Positions 33,864 through 44,200 of a stretch of DNA of 64,000 nt are shown here, one piece after another (within the stretch, counting starts at the first letter, position 1; every line of letters starts with the position of its first letter). The notes beneath the pieces were generated by a model. It saw only the letters and a list, made by a program, of their open reading frames with translations. It was not told the origin of the DNA and did not search any database. Where the stretch lies: contig DATCZA010000001.1 in assembly GCA_036526135.1 (NCBI GenBank), positions 1-64,000 on the forward strand, in the 5' to 3' direction. Made by a program: the position numbers and the translations under genes. Origin of the DNA: UBA2965 sp036526135. GTDB lineage: Bacteria; Pseudomonadota; Gammaproteobacteria; Pseudomonadales; Azotimanducaceae.

Positions 33864-35957
33864 ATGCGTCACTTTCCCTCAGGCTACCGATTCTCCCGCT
33901 GGGACGGCTCCCAGAAGCTGCCGCTGGACGCCGACGAGATCATGGCCGCGCTGGCCGACGACCTGATGGAATACGGCGACCTTCGCTGGGCCATGCGCAA
34001 CCTCATGTCACGCGGCATGCAGATACCTCAGGGCGGCTACATGCAGGGCTTGCGGGACATGCTCCGGCAGCTGAGGGAACGCAAGCGGGAGCAGCTCGAG
34101 CGCTTCGACCTGTCGAGCGTGTTCGAGGACTTCCGGGAGCGGCTCGACGAGATCCTCGCCATGGAGCGAAAGCGCATCGACGAGTGGCTCGATCCGAAGC
34201 CCGCAACGGATTCCGAAGCTCCCGCTGGCAACGGGCCGAGCGGCGAACCCGAGCAGAGCACGTCTGCCGACCAGCCTGCCGCCCAGGGGGACGGTCCCGA
34301 TTTCTCCGGCGACGTGCTCAAGCAGATCGCCCAGCGCAACCGGGACGAGCTCGACGGGCTGCCGCCGGATCTCGCCGGGCAGGTCCGAGCCCTGGAGAAG
34401 TACGAGTTTCTGAACCCGGACGCCCAGCGCAAGTTTCTCGAGCTTCTCAATGAGCTCCGCCGGGCCATGACCAACACGTTCTTCAACGACATCGAGAACA
34501 TGGTCAACCAGCTCTCCGACGGCGACGTCGAGCGCATGAAGGAGATGATCAAAGCATTGAACGAGATGCTGGTGAAGCGGATCGCCGGGGAGGATCCGGG
34601 ATTCGAGGATTTCATGGCCCAGTACGGGGACATGTTCGGTGACGATCCGCCGCAGTCCCTGGACGAGCTTCTGGAGCGCATGGCCCAGCAGATGGCGGCC
34701 GCTCAATCCCTGCTGAACTCCATGTCGCCCGAGCAGCAGCAACAGCTGCAGTCCCTGCTCAGTGATCGCTTCGGCGATCCGGAGCTGAACTCTGAGCTTC
34801 GCAAGCTCGCCAAGGAGATGGACTTCCTCAACCCGGACGGCGGCAAGTACCGGTTCTCCGGAGACGAGCGGCTCGATCTCGAAACGGCCATGAAGCTGAT
34901 GAGCGAGATGCAGGACCTCGATGAGCTGATCTCCCAGGTCCAGGAAGCAGAGCGCGGTGGGGGCACGGACCGTATCGATCGGGACCTGTTGAGCGACCTG
35001 CTCGGGGACGCAGCGGCCGACGACCTCGAGCAGCTGCAGCAGATGCTCAAGGCCCTGGAGGAAGCGGGCTACATCCGCCCCACCGACGACGACGGCTGGG
35101 AAATCACGCCAAGGGGTTCCCGCATGATCGGCCAGAAGGCCCTTGGCGAGATCTACGCCAGGTTGAAGCGGCAGAACCTCGGCAATCATGCCGTGCCCGA
35201 GGAGGGGCGTTTCGGCGAGCGGCTGGAGCAGACCAAAGCCTACGAGTTCGGCGACCCGTTCCATCTGCACATGCCCCGAACCCTGCGCAACGCCATCGAT
35301 CGGGAGGGTCCGCAGACGCCGGTGAGCCTCAAGCCCGAGGACTTCGAGATCTACCGCAGCGAGCTCATCACGTCCACGGCCACGGCCATGCTGGTGGACC
35401 TGTCCTGGTCCATGGCGCTCAGGGGCTCTTTTCAGGCAGCGAAAAAGGTGGCGCTTGCGCTGCACAACCTCATCACCTCGCAATATCCCAAGGACACCTT
35501 CTACATCATCGGCTTTGCCGCTTACGCCAAGGAGCTGAAGCCGAAGGATCTACCCTACCTTCAGTGGGACGAGTACGTGCTGGGGACCAACATGCAGCAC
35601 GCCCTGCTGCTCGCGGAGCGTCTCCTGGCCAAGCACCAGGCAGGCAGCAAGCAGATCATCATGATTTCTGACGGGGAACCCACCGCCCATCTGGAGAACG
35701 GCCAGGCCCAGTTCGCCTACCCGCCCACACCCGAGACCATTCGCGCCACTTTTCGCGCCGTGAAGCACTGCACCGCGCGGGGCGTGGCGATCAACACGTT
35801 CATGCTGGATTCGAGCTACTACCTCAAAGCCTTCATGGACGAGATCGCCAAGATCAACGGCGGCCGCGTTTTCTACACGACGCCCGAGCAGCTCGGCGAG
35901 TACATCCTCGTCGACTACGTGCAGAACAAGAAGAAGCGGCTCGCGCGCAGGGCCTGA
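33864..35957 (+). CDS. von Willebrand A-domain protein, partner of MoxR ATPase
   Basis: A 697-residue cytoplasmic protein. The N-terminal two thirds are highly charged, helical and coiled-coil-like (LRQLRERKREQLERFDL; MAQQMAAAQSLLNSMSPEQQ). The C-terminal VWA domain carries a MIDAS motif at VDLSWSM (D512, S514, S516), a Thr in VLGTNMQH and an Asp in MISDGEPTA. The MoxR/VWA pair is a known assembly-factor module in bacteria, but the client here is unknown. ATG at 33864 follows CTGAGGCCGTC. Confidence 0.9.
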   Translation: MRHFPSGYRFSRWDGSQKLPLDADEIMAALADDLMEYGDLRWAMRNLMSRGMQIPQGGYMQGLRDMLRQLRERKREQLERFDLSSVFEDFRERLDEILAMERKRIDEWLDPKPATDSEAPAGNGPSGEPEQSTSADQPAAQGDGPDFSGDVLKQIAQRNRDELDGLPPDLAGQVRALEKYEFLNPDAQRKFLELLNELRRAMTNTFFNDIENMVNQLSDGDVERMKEMIKALNEMLVKRIAGEDPGFEDFMAQYGDMFGDDPPQSLDELLERMAQQMAAAQSLLNSMSPEQQQQLQSLLSDRFGDPELNSELRKLAKEMDFLNPDGGKYRFSGDERLDLETAMKLMSEMQDLDELISQVQEAERGGGTDRIDRDLLSDLLGDAAADDLEQLQQMLKALEEAGYIRPTDDDGWEITPRGSRMIGQKALGEIYARLKRQNLGNHAVPEEGRFGERLEQTKAYEFGDPFHLHMPRTLRNAIDREGPQTPVSLKPEDFEIYRSELITSTATAMLVDLSWSMALRGSFQAAKKVALALHNLITSQYPKDTFYIIGFAAYAKELKPKDLPYLQWDEYVLGTNMQHALLLAERLLAKHQAGSKQIIMISDGEPTAHLENGQAQFAYPPTPETIRATFRAVKHCTARGVAINTFMLDSSYYLKAFMDEIAKINGGRVFYTTPEQLGEYILVDYVQNKKKRLARRA

Positions 35958-37133
35958 TCAGTAAGAGCGCGGCAGCCCGAGCACGTGCTCGGTGACGTAG
36001 TTCAGGATCATCTCCTGGGAGATCGGCGCGATCCGCATGAGCCTCGCTTCCCGCCAGTAGCGCTCCACGTGGTACTCCTTCGCGTAACCGAACCCGCCGT
36101 GGGTCTGCATGGCCTGATCCGCCGCCTGGTAAGCCGCGTCGGCGGCCAGCCACTTGGCCATGTTGGCCTCCGCCCCGCAGGGCGAACCTTTGTCCAGCAG
36201 CCAGGACGCCTTGCGGATCATAAGCTCCGCCGCGTCCAGGCGCATCTGCGCTTCGCCCAGAGGAAAGGCCACGCCCTGGTTCTGGCCGATCGGCCGATTG
36301 AAGACCACGCGATCGTTGGCGTAGTCCACCGCCCGACGCATGGCCGCGCGGCCGATGCCGAGCGCTTCCGAGGCCACCAGAATACGCTCGGCGTTGAGGC
36401 CATCGAGCAGGTAACGGAAACCCTTGCCCTCCTCGCCGACGCGGTCGGTGACCGCCACAGGCAGGTCGTCGTAGACCACCTCGCAGCTGGCCACCGCGTT
36501 GCGCCCCGCCTTGTCGATGGCTGATATGGTGACCTCGGGTCTCTGAAGCTCCGCGAGCAGGAGCGTAAGTCCATCGGTGCGACGGGCCACCTCGTCTGCC
36601 GGCGTGGTGCGAACGAGCAGAAGGACGCGTTCCGAATCCAGCGCCTTGGTCGTCCAGACCTTGCGCCCCCGCACCACGTAGTGGTCGCCCTCGCGCCGGG
36701 CAAACGTCTCGATGGACGTGGTGTCCGTTCCCGCGTTGGGCTCGGTCACCCCGAAAGCCACGTGCAGCTCGCCGCTCGCCACCCGAGGCAGATAGGCCTG
36801 CTTCATCTCCTCGCTGCCGTACTTGACCACGGGATGCATGCCGAAGATGGAAAGGTGCAGCCCGGAGGCCCCGTTCATGGCCGCGCCCGAGGCGGAGACG
36901 GTTTCCAGCACCAGGCTCGCTTCCGTGATGCCGCGCCCGCTGCCGCCGTAAGCCTCGGGGATGGCCACCCCGATCCAGCCCGCTTCCGCCATGGCGTGGT
37001 AGAAGTCCCACGGAAACTCATGCTCGCTGTCGCAGCGGGCCCAGTACTCGTCAGGAAAACGGGCGCAGATCCTGCCGACCGCATCCTTGATGAGCTGCTG
37101 CTCTTCGGTGATCTCGAAATCCACGGGTCTCAT
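35958..37133 (-). CDS. acyl-CoA dehydrogenase
   Basis: A 391-residue ACAD. FEITEEQQLIKDAVGRICARF opens it; the core has VAFGVTEPNAGTDTTSIET and YVVRGRKVWTTKALDSERVL; the C-terminus has QTHGGFGYAKEYHVERYWREARLMRIAPISQEMILNYV, with Ser-Gln-Glu instead of the common SEIQ. It ends base-to-base with the convergent VWA gene. The ATG at 37133 lacks a strong ribosome-binding site. It diverges from a crotonase gene 110 bp away, so they may share a control region. Confidence 0.92.
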   Translation of the reverse strand: MRPVDFEITEEQQLIKDAVGRICARFPDEYWARCDSEHEFPWDFYHAMAEAGWIGVAIPEAYGGSGRGITEASLVLETVSASGAAMNGASGLHLSIFGMHPVVKYGSEEMKQAYLPRVASGELHVAFGVTEPNAGTDTTSIETFARREGDHYVVRGRKVWTTKALDSERVLLLVRTTPADEVARRTDGLTLLLAELQRPEVTISAIDKAGRNAVASCEVVYDDLPVAVTDRVGEEGKGFRYLLDGLNAERILVASEALGIGRAAMRRAVDYANDRVVFNRPIGQNQGVAFPLGEAQMRLDAAELMIRKASWLLDKGSPCGAEANMAKWLAADAAYQAADQAMQTHGGFGYAKEYHVERYWREARLMRIAPISQEMILNYVTEHVLGLPRSY

Positions 37134-37243
37134 CCACTGCTGACGCAGAGCTGATGTTTGGGCAGAAGCCGCTCGAGTGCAAGGCGCAGTTGGCAAAGAT
37201 CATCCGGGCGGGTAACGTTTCGCCGCGAGCTGAGGAGACTTCG

Positions 37244-38050
37244 ATGGACGAGATCGAGCTTAAGACCACACGCATGCGGGCGGGCATCGAAGACGACGGC
37301 ATCGGCTGGGTGATATTCAACCACCCCGAACGCCACAACGCGCTCTCGCTGGAGATGTGGCAGGGTCTGGGCGACATTCTGGAAGCCTTCGCCGGCGACG
37401 ATCGCGTCAACGTCGCCATCATGCGCGGCGCGGGCGGCAAAGCCTTCATCTCGGGCGCCGACATCTCAGAGTTCGACACGAGTCGGGCCAACTCGACCCA
37501 GAAGGCCGACTACAATCGGATCATGGGCCGCGCCAACCACTGGCTGGCTGAATTCGACAAGCCCTTGATCGCGCTGATCGAGGGTTACTGCATCGGCGGC
37601 GGTCTGGCTACCGCGCTCGCCGCAGACATCCGCATCGCAACCCCCGACTCACGCTTTGGCATCCCGGCAGCCCGCCTGGGTCTGGGTTACGACTACGAGG
37701 GGCTGGCCAAGCTGGTACGGATCGTCGGTCCCGCCCGCGCGCGGGACATCATGTTCTCCGCGCGCTTCTTCGACGCCTCCGAAGCCCACGGCATGGGCCT
37801 GATCAACTTCGTTCACACCCGCGACGGGATCGAGGAAGAAACCCTGACCTACGCGCGGCGCATTGCCGGCAACGCGCCGATGACGGTGAGGGCGGCCAAA
37901 GCGGCGGTGAACGCCTGGGAACGCGGCGAGCGCTCCGACGAGCTGGCAGAAGTCAGGAAACTGGTGGACGCCTGCTTCGATAGCGAGGACTACAAGGAAG
38001 GACGGCGTGCCTTCAAGGAAAAGAGAACCCCAGACTTTGCAGGTCGATGA
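37244..38050 (+). CDS. crotonase-family protein without the usual catalytic Glu pair
   Basis: A 268-residue enoyl-CoA hydratase/isomerase-fold protein. Oxyanion-hole elements are GAGGKAFISGADISEF and IEGYCIGGGLATALA. The two Glu positions of hydratases are occupied by Leu (GGGLATAL) and Ala (FGIPAARLG), so dehydration chemistry is doubtful; acids in GYDYEGLAK may serve instead. Similar variants hydrolyse or decarboxylate CoA esters. ATG at 37244 follows TGAGGAGACTTCG. Confidence 0.88.
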   Translation: MDEIELKTTRMRAGIEDDGIGWVIFNHPERHNALSLEMWQGLGDILEAFAGDDRVNVAIMRGAGGKAFISGADISEFDTSRANSTQKADYNRIMGRANHWLAEFDKPLIALIEGYCIGGGLATALAADIRIATPDSRFGIPAARLGLGYDYEGLAKLVRIVGPARARDIMFSARFFDASEAHGMGLINFVHTRDGIEEETLTYARRIAGNAPMTVRAAKAAVNAWERGERSDELAEVRKLVDACFDSEDYKEGRRAFKEKRTPDFAGR

Positions 38051-38087
38051 CTAGTCGATCTGCTCCCTTGCAAGACACGCCGTCCTT
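37998..38087. repeat. imperfect inverted repeat across the crotonase 3' end
   Basis: AAGGACGGCGTG at 37998-38009 is repeated as its exact reverse complement at 38076-38087. Similarity continues inward (CCTTCAAGGA versus TCTTGCAAGGGA after reversal) with one mismatch and one extra base, so each arm is about 23 nt. One arm lies in the last codons of the crotonase gene, the other in the intergenic DNA. Confidence 0.8.
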
Positions 38088-38249
38088 TACCGGAGATCCG
38101 TCCGCGCGCTGCGGGCTCGGATCGCATCTGTAGTAGGACGAATTCTGTCTGGGGCGTTTCGTCGAGGATCATTGTTGACGAACTACCCATCGACGTCTGT
38201 TGCGCTCATGTGAGCCTATGTAATGGGCTGGTAACGGCACGCCCCAACG

Positions 38250-38269
38250 ACCCCATTAAGGGGTATGAT
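38250..38269 (+). promoter_or_regulatory. candidate promoter element before the export lipoprotein gene
   Basis: ACCCC-ATTAA-GGGGT (38250-38264) is a small inverted repeat immediately overlapping TATGAT (38264-38269), which resembles a -10 element, 36 bp before the ATG at 38305. No good -35 is seen, which would fit activator control. The rest of 38088-38249 holds no recognisable gene. Confidence 0.35.
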
Positions 38270-38304
38270 CCCACCGTCTGTAACCCCGACTCAGGTGACC
38301 CAGA

Positions 38305-38934
38305 ATGAATACGCTCCGCGTTCGCGAATTCGTCAAATTTGCAGCAATCTTCCTCCTGACAACGGCCGCCCTCGGCGGCTGCGCATCCGACGGCGCGCCG
38401 CCGCCCGCCTCGAACACGACGATCCCGGACTTTGCCGAGGACTACCGGATCGGCGTGGGCGACACGCTTTCGGTGAGCGTCTGGCGCAACGACGATCTCA
38501 GCATCACGGCACCCGTGCGGCCGGACGGAAAGATTTCGGTACCGCTGGCGGGCGATGTGCTCGTGGGCGACAAGACGCCGGAGGAGGTCAGCGCGGAGAT
38601 TACCGAGAAGATCGGCGCGTACATTCGCGACCCTTTCGTCACCGTCGCCGTCACGAACATGGGCAGCACGGAGTATCGCTCCCGGGTGAGGGTGACAGGA
38701 GCGGTGGACCGGCCCGTGTCGCTGCCTTACCGCCAGGGCATGACGGTTCTCGACGTGGTGCTCGAGGCCGGTGGGATTAACGAGTTTGCCAACGGATCGA
38801 AATCGACCCTGTTCCGGCGCAGCGGCGAGCGCTTCGAGATCAATCTGGACCGGCTGCTCAAGCGCGGCGACATGAGCACGAACTTCACCCTGCAACCCGG
38901 TGACGTCATCACCGTGCCCGAGCGGGCTTTCTAG
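38305..38934 (+). CDS. Wza-like polysaccharide export lipoprotein
   Basis: A 209-residue outer-membrane auxiliary protein. The signal peptide ends in lipobox LGGC (Cys26). The polysaccharide export domain (about 45-120) begins DYRIGVGDTLSVSVWRNDDLS and contains VRPDGKISVPLAGDV; a single SLBB-like beta-grasp domain follows (RVTGAVDRPVSLPYRQGMTVLDVVLEAGG). This small form without further SLBB copies resembles exporters of XrtA-associated systems. The outer-membrane barrel gene lies 10 bp downstream. Confidence 0.9.
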   Translation: MNTLRVREFVKFAAIFLLTTAALGGCASDGAPPPASNTTIPDFAEDYRIGVGDTLSVSVWRNDDLSITAPVRPDGKISVPLAGDVLVGDKTPEEVSAEITEKIGAYIRDPFVTVAVTNMGSTEYRSRVRVTGAVDRPVSLPYRQGMTVLDVVLEAGGINEFANGSKSTLFRRSGERFEINLDRLLKRGDMSTNFTLQPGDVITVPERAF

Positions 38935-38944
38935 GCAGATCTCG

Positions 38945-40240
38945 ATGCCCAACCGAGCCGGACCCCGTTGGCTGTGGCTGCTGCTCGCCGGCACCGCAGC
39001 ACCCGCTGCGAGCGCCTTCGAGATCGGCGCCGCCATCGGCCACGAATCCGAGTACACCTCGAATACTGAGCGCTCCGCGGACGACGAGGTCGCCGAGTGG
39101 ATTCACAGTCCCCGGGTCGAGATCGGCGCGCAGCACGAAGGCGCCTCCCTCAACCTGCAGGCCGGCTACGTCATAGAGCGCCGCTATTACCAGAAAGACA
39201 TCTACGACGACGAGAAAGCCGACCGGGGCAGCGCGGAGATTCGCTGGCAGGCGCTGCCGAGCCGGCTCGACTTCACCCTGCGCAACGTGCGTGCCGAGAC
39301 CACGCGGCAAAGCTTTGCAGCGGATACGCGGGACAACCGTCAGGTGGTCGCCTACACCGAGGCGGGACCCACCCTGCGCCTCCAGCCGCGCCGCGGTGAC
39401 GAGCTGCAGGTCGAGTACCTGTACACGACCGTCAACGCTTCCGAGACGGACACGGACAGCCAGCGTCATACCGGCTCATTGCGCTACGTGCTGGGGCTGT
39501 CGACGAACCAGGCGCTCACCGTCGAGTCGAGTTACCGGGATATCGACTACGATAACGAATCCTCGCCGGACGTCAGCGGCTGGTCCCATACCGGCACATA
39601 CGCCGCAAACACACGCCTGCTGGAGCTCTCCCTTACCGGCGGCTTTAGCCGTCTCGACCGCACCCTCGGCCGGGAAAGCACCAGCGGCCGAATCCTGCGC
39701 GCGAACCTCGCCTGGGAACGCGGCAACTCGCGGCTGGGCTTCAACGTGAGCGAGGAGCTGCGTGACCAATCCACCAATATCAGCCGTTCCGACCAGGATT
39801 TCGGCGATACGGCCAACGAGGACTCCGACCTGAACGAGGTGTTCACGGAAACCCGTGCAGAGCTGTCCTGGGAGCAGGAATTCGGCCGGTCGACTTTCTC
39901 CGCCGGCCTGTATGCCAGTGAGGAAGACTACGAGGACCTGGCCGAGCGCGACAGCGAGCGCTTCGGGGCCAGGTTCCGCGTTTCACGTCGCATATCTCGG
40001 CAGACGAGGGTGAGCCTGCGGGCGGACTTCGCCAATCGCGAGTACTCCGGTCGCAACGAGAAATACGACGAGCTGCGCGCCAGCATCGCCCTCGAGCGCA
40101 GCGTTGGTCAATCGCTGAGCCTTTCGTTGAGCGCCGGCTACGATGAGAGCCGCGGTAAAGGTGCCTCCGGCCGGAGCTACGACGAGTGGACGACGCGCAT
40201 CGGGCTGCGCTACCAGGCGTTGGGCGATCGGCGGCGCTGA
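38945..40240 (+). CDS. outer-membrane beta-barrel protein of the export locus
   Basis: A 431-residue protein with a signal peptide cleaved near AAPAASAFE. The mature part is a run of alternating amphipathic strands with acidic turns (LNLQAGYVIERRYYQKDIYDDE; LRYVLGLSTNQALTVESSYRDIDYD), ending in RIGLRYQALGDRRR. This matches barrel proteins that accompany Wza-like lipoproteins in exopolysaccharide loci. The terminal aromatic signature expected for Bam-inserted barrels is weak because of the RRR tail. ATG at 38945. Confidence 0.82.
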   Translation: MPNRAGPRWLWLLLAGTAAPAASAFEIGAAIGHESEYTSNTERSADDEVAEWIHSPRVEIGAQHEGASLNLQAGYVIERRYYQKDIYDDEKADRGSAEIRWQALPSRLDFTLRNVRAETTRQSFAADTRDNRQVVAYTEAGPTLRLQPRRGDELQVEYLYTTVNASETDTDSQRHTGSLRYVLGLSTNQALTVESSYRDIDYDNESSPDVSGWSHTGTYAANTRLLELSLTGGFSRLDRTLGRESTSGRILRANLAWERGNSRLGFNVSEELRDQSTNISRSDQDFGDTANEDSDLNEVFTETRAELSWEQEFGRSTFSAGLYASEEDYEDLAERDSERFGARFRVSRRISRQTRVSLRADFANREYSGRNEKYDELRASIALERSVGQSLSLSLSAGYDESRGKGASGRSYDEWTTRIGLRYQALGDRRR

Positions 40241-40289
40241 TCGACCGGGCCCACGGCGGTAGCGGCGACCGCGCAGTTCCCCGGCCAAC

Positions 40290-40979
40290 TCATCGGGCCG
40301 TCTTGAGCACCTCGTTGGAGAAGTCGCTCTCGTTGCCATCGATGTCGATGGCCGTCATCGCCACGTAGTACTGTCCTGCCGCCAGGCTAAGGTTCGTGGT
40401 GGTCGCAAGCGAATCCGCCACGTCCTGAGAGCCGACGTAGCTGCCCGAGAAATCCCCGTAGTACACGCGGTACCCGTTCAGATCGTCGAGCGGCGTGCCG
40501 TCGACGTTCTCCGTGGGCGCCGACCAGCTGACGCTGAGCGAGCCGGCCAGATCCACCGTGACCATGGCGACCCCGTTCTCGGTGGCGTTGGAGCAGGACA
40601 GCGTGAACGTCGTGGACGCGTCGATTGGCCCCACGTTCTCGGAGCCGCTCACCGATTTTTCGCCCGTCCAGCCGCCCGTAGCTTCGCAGAGATCCGCGCC
40701 GGACGACGTCCAGCTCAGCGTCGTCGAGCCGCCGCTGGCCACCATGTCGTCCGCCGCGCTCAGGCTGACGGACACAGGAGCCGGAGCAGGGGCTTCCTCT
40801 TCGGGCGCCGGCTCCGCCTCGGCAGGCGGCGGGCTCTGCTCCTGGGTCGACGACGCGGTCTCGGCCGGCGCGGGCTCCTCGGATGCCGTCTGCTTGGACG
40901 ACCCCGAGCAGCCGATGAGCAGCGCCGTGCCCAGCGCCAATGCGAAACCCCTGATGGTGGAAGCCTGCAAGTGTCCCAT
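40290..40979 (-). CDS. lipoprotein with one Ig-like module and one FN3-like domain
   Basis: A 229-residue lipoprotein (lipobox LIGC, Cys24). A Pro/Glu/Ala-rich linker (about 28-68) is followed by an Ig-like module with CEATGGWTG and a second Cys exactly 31 residues later (Cys98, Cys129). An FN3-like domain follows (WSAPTENVDGTPLDDLNGYRVYYG ... YYVAMTAIDIDGNES). Both domains have close counterparts in the large lipoprotein encoded next door. Surface binding or structural roles are likely. It is convergent with the barrel gene. Confidence 0.8.
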   Translation of the reverse strand: MGHLQASTIRGFALALGTALLIGCSGSSKQTASEEPAPAETASSTQEQSPPPAEAEPAPEEEAPAPAPVSVSLSAADDMVASGGSTTLSWTSSGADLCEATGGWTGEKSVSGSENVGPIDASTTFTLSCSNATENGVAMVTVDLAGSLSVSWSAPTENVDGTPLDDLNGYRVYYGDFSGSYVGSQDVADSLATTTNLSLAAGQYYVAMTAIDIDGNESDFSNEVLKTAR

Positions 40980-41276
40980 GGTCCCTAAATCCTCTTTCCC
41001 TCGAACTGCATCGCTCCCTGGGAGGGTCCTTCCGCACCTGTTCGACCCGAGCCTCTCCAGCCGGTCTCGATGGGTAACCGAGGAAGCGTGAGCGGAATTT
41101 AGACAATTCGACCATCGCGGAGTGCGAACTGATCAACATCACCGGCGGGAGTCGAAGGATTTGGGATGCGTGTCCCGACGCCCTGAGCGAAAGGATCACA
41201 TACGTTCTGCAGGCCGGAATCACCAGCCGCCAGCAGCTCGGCTCGACTCGGTGAGCCTGCCGCGAGGGGGGCGGTA
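40980..41276. other. 297-bp intergenic region between the two lipoprotein genes
   Basis: Both flanking genes run on the minus strand. No open frame with family resemblance, tRNA or strong hairpin was seen. It should contain the promoter of the smaller lipoprotein gene, but no convincing -35/-10 pair was identified. Confidence 0.6.
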
Positions 41277-44200
41277 TCAGGGCCTGATCTGAAGAGTCTG
41301 GCCGGCAGGGACGGCTGTCACCGTGGTCTCGGAACCATCAAGAAAGCAGACAACCACATCCACCGGATCATGCTCGCCGAGACCGAAGTGGAGCACCGGA
41401 TCGTCCTGGGCCAGGTAGCCGTGGTTGCCGCGCGACTCCCGCATGCCGATCAGCTCCTCACCCACTGGGCTTTCACAGCGAGGCTCATCCGGCATCCCGC
41501 CAGGCGGATAAACATAGGCGCGGGCCCCGAAGGCACCCGCCTGACCCTGGGGGGATCGAAGATCGACCTTGAGCCAGTTGCCTTGAGCCAGGTCGTTCCT
41601 GATCAGACGGCTCTCTCCGTCGTCGTCGGTGACGACGAAGTCGAGATCACCGTCGTCGTCGATATCGCCGAAGGCAATGGCGCGCGGGTCGGATATGCCG
41701 GTCATGGGGATGCTCGGTCCAGGGCGGAACGCGCCACCACCGTCGTTAAGGTAGGCAACGCTGTCGCCCGCAAAGATCAGATCCTCGTCGCCGTCATGGT
41801 CGATGTCGGCGAAGCCCCCCATGTAGCCATCGCGGCCCTGAAATGATTGCTGCTTGACGTACGGCCCTGACGACTGGCGCAGGTAGAGGTGCGCCGACCC
41901 ATCGGATACGAGCAGCAGATCCAGATCACCGTCGACGTCCACGTCGGCGGCCGAGATGCCGTCCTCCGCATCGTCCTCTATTCCGAGGGTCGGGTCGGAC
42001 GGCGCCACGCTGACGAACGTACCGGCACCGTCGTTGCGGAGGATGGCGAACGCGCCCGGGGAACTCGCCGCCAAGATGTCGACGTCTCCGTCCCCGTCGA
42101 AATCCGTGTCGATCAACCCGCGGCTGGCCGGCGTGGTCGTCAGTACCGCGTTCAGGTTCGCCGAAAAAACCATGGAACCGTCGTTCAGGTAGGCCTCGTT
42201 GCTTCCCGCATCCGCCGCCAGGGGGATGCTGAACAGATCCAGGTCATGGTCTCCGTCCGCGTCGTGGGCGGTGACGCCGCGCGAGCGTCTGGCGTTCGCG
42301 GCGTCGGCGACGGCACCCAAGGCGGTGACGTCCAGGAAATTCCCGGTGCCGTCGTTCTCATAGACGTTGTTGTTGGCGGCAACCCCGCCGGCCTCACCGA
42401 GATCCGTGTACGCGCTCGCATTGACAAGATCGTAATCGCCGTCGTTGTCGAGATCTGCCCAGACCGCCCCGTAGCTGCCACCGTCGGCGTCCTCGATGGC
42501 GCGGGTGAGCCCTTCCTCCACGAAAGCGCCGCCATGATTGTGAAAGAAGCGATCCTCCAAAACGGCCTCGGCGGGGTCCGAGCCCGTCGTGACGTACACG
42601 TCCACCAGGCCGTCGCCATCGGCGTCCGCAAACGCTGCGGCCTGGCCGTTGGCCCCGGGGCCCGTGAAGCCCGCATCCACCGACACATCCTCGAAGACCG
42701 AGAGGATCAACGGGGGTGCGAAGGAAGCGTATAGCCGTTGGGCCTGGTCCGCGCCGATGGCCTCGTCGAAGAGCACCACCTCGTCGATCAGGCCATTGAA
42801 GCCGGACGTGCCATCCGCATCCCCGCCGATGGCGGCACCTTCGCCGTTGGAGTCGATGGCGTCCGTTTTCTCCTGCAACGTGGGCTCCGCCACGCCGTTG
42901 ACGAAAATGCGCTTGACGGCCCCGTTGTAGACGACGATGACGTGCTGCCACTGCCCCAGTTCGAGGGTGCTTCCCGAGATCATGTCCTCGCCATCTAGGC
43001 GGAAGACCAGCTTGCCGTCCCGAGCCAGCAGGCCGTAGACGTGCGAGTCACCCAGGGCAGCGGGTCTCGCGATGATCGCGGAGCTGCGGCCCAGAGAGCG
43101 GTCGCGCGGCAGGATCCAGGCAGCCAGGGTGATCTCGGTACCCCCTACATCCAAGGCCGCCGCGAAGTCGACGGCAACATGATCACCGTCGCCGTTGAAA
43201 TCAAGGGCACCGCCGCTAACCCCCTGCGCCCAGACGGCGCCAACGATCTGCCCGTCGCTGCTGCCCCTGGAATCGGCGAGCACGTCACCCGCGCCTTCGT
43301 CGAACGTCCAGTGGGCCCGAGCGGCCCGGTCAACGCGGACCTCCACGCTGGCATAGGCGCGGTCAAGAGGCCCGGAGCAGATCAGGCCAAAGCTTGAGTC
43401 TTCGAGCAGCGGGCCCGTGTCCGCCGATCCGGATACGGAGCGTACCCCCGACCAGTCGCCGAACGCTTCGCAGCTTGCAGCATTTTCCGACGACCACGTC
43501 AGGGTGGTGGACTCCCCGGCGACGACCAGGGTTTCAGAGACGGTCAGCGAAGCGGACGGAGCGGGAACCACATCCACCGAGACTTCCCGCACGACGTTGC
43601 CCCCTGGTCCCGAGCAGCTCAGGGAGAAGACGGTCGACGCCGCAAGCGGCTCGGACTCGAAAGCGCCGGCCGGCGGTCGTTCACCCGCCCACCCTCCTGA
43701 CGCCGTGCAGGCATCGGCATTGGATGCCACCCAGGAGACGCTGACCCGATCACCCTCCGCGACGAGATGGCGGGACGCCTCCAGAGACAGGGCGACGCCG
43801 GGGACCGCCGCGTACGCCAGGGCCGGTGAGCCTTCTTCCATGGTGACGTCCACCTCGACGCGACGGGTCACGGTGCCGGCCGGCCCCATGCAGGTCAGGG
43901 TAAAGTCCTGATCGGCGACCAGGGGTCCCACGACCTCTACGCCCGCCGCCTCGCGGGCACCGACCCAGGCGCCCGACGCGTCACAAGACTCCACCTGCCG
44001 GGCCGTCCAGCTGAGCGTGACGAACGCACCCGCATCGACGACGGTATCGGAAAGCTCGAGAGAGATTTCCGGAATTCCCGCGGAGCGGACGCCCTTGACC
44101 ACCTCGTTGGAATACCAGCTCGAAGTACCGTCCTCATCGATCGCGGTGACCGCGAAATAGTAGGTGCCCGGCTCGATGTCAGGCTCCCAGGAGGTCGTGG

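Noticed and set aside
32079..33872. A 597-codon open frame on the - strand
   Set aside because: Antisense to the MoxR ATPase gene, which has Walker motifs in the right frame.
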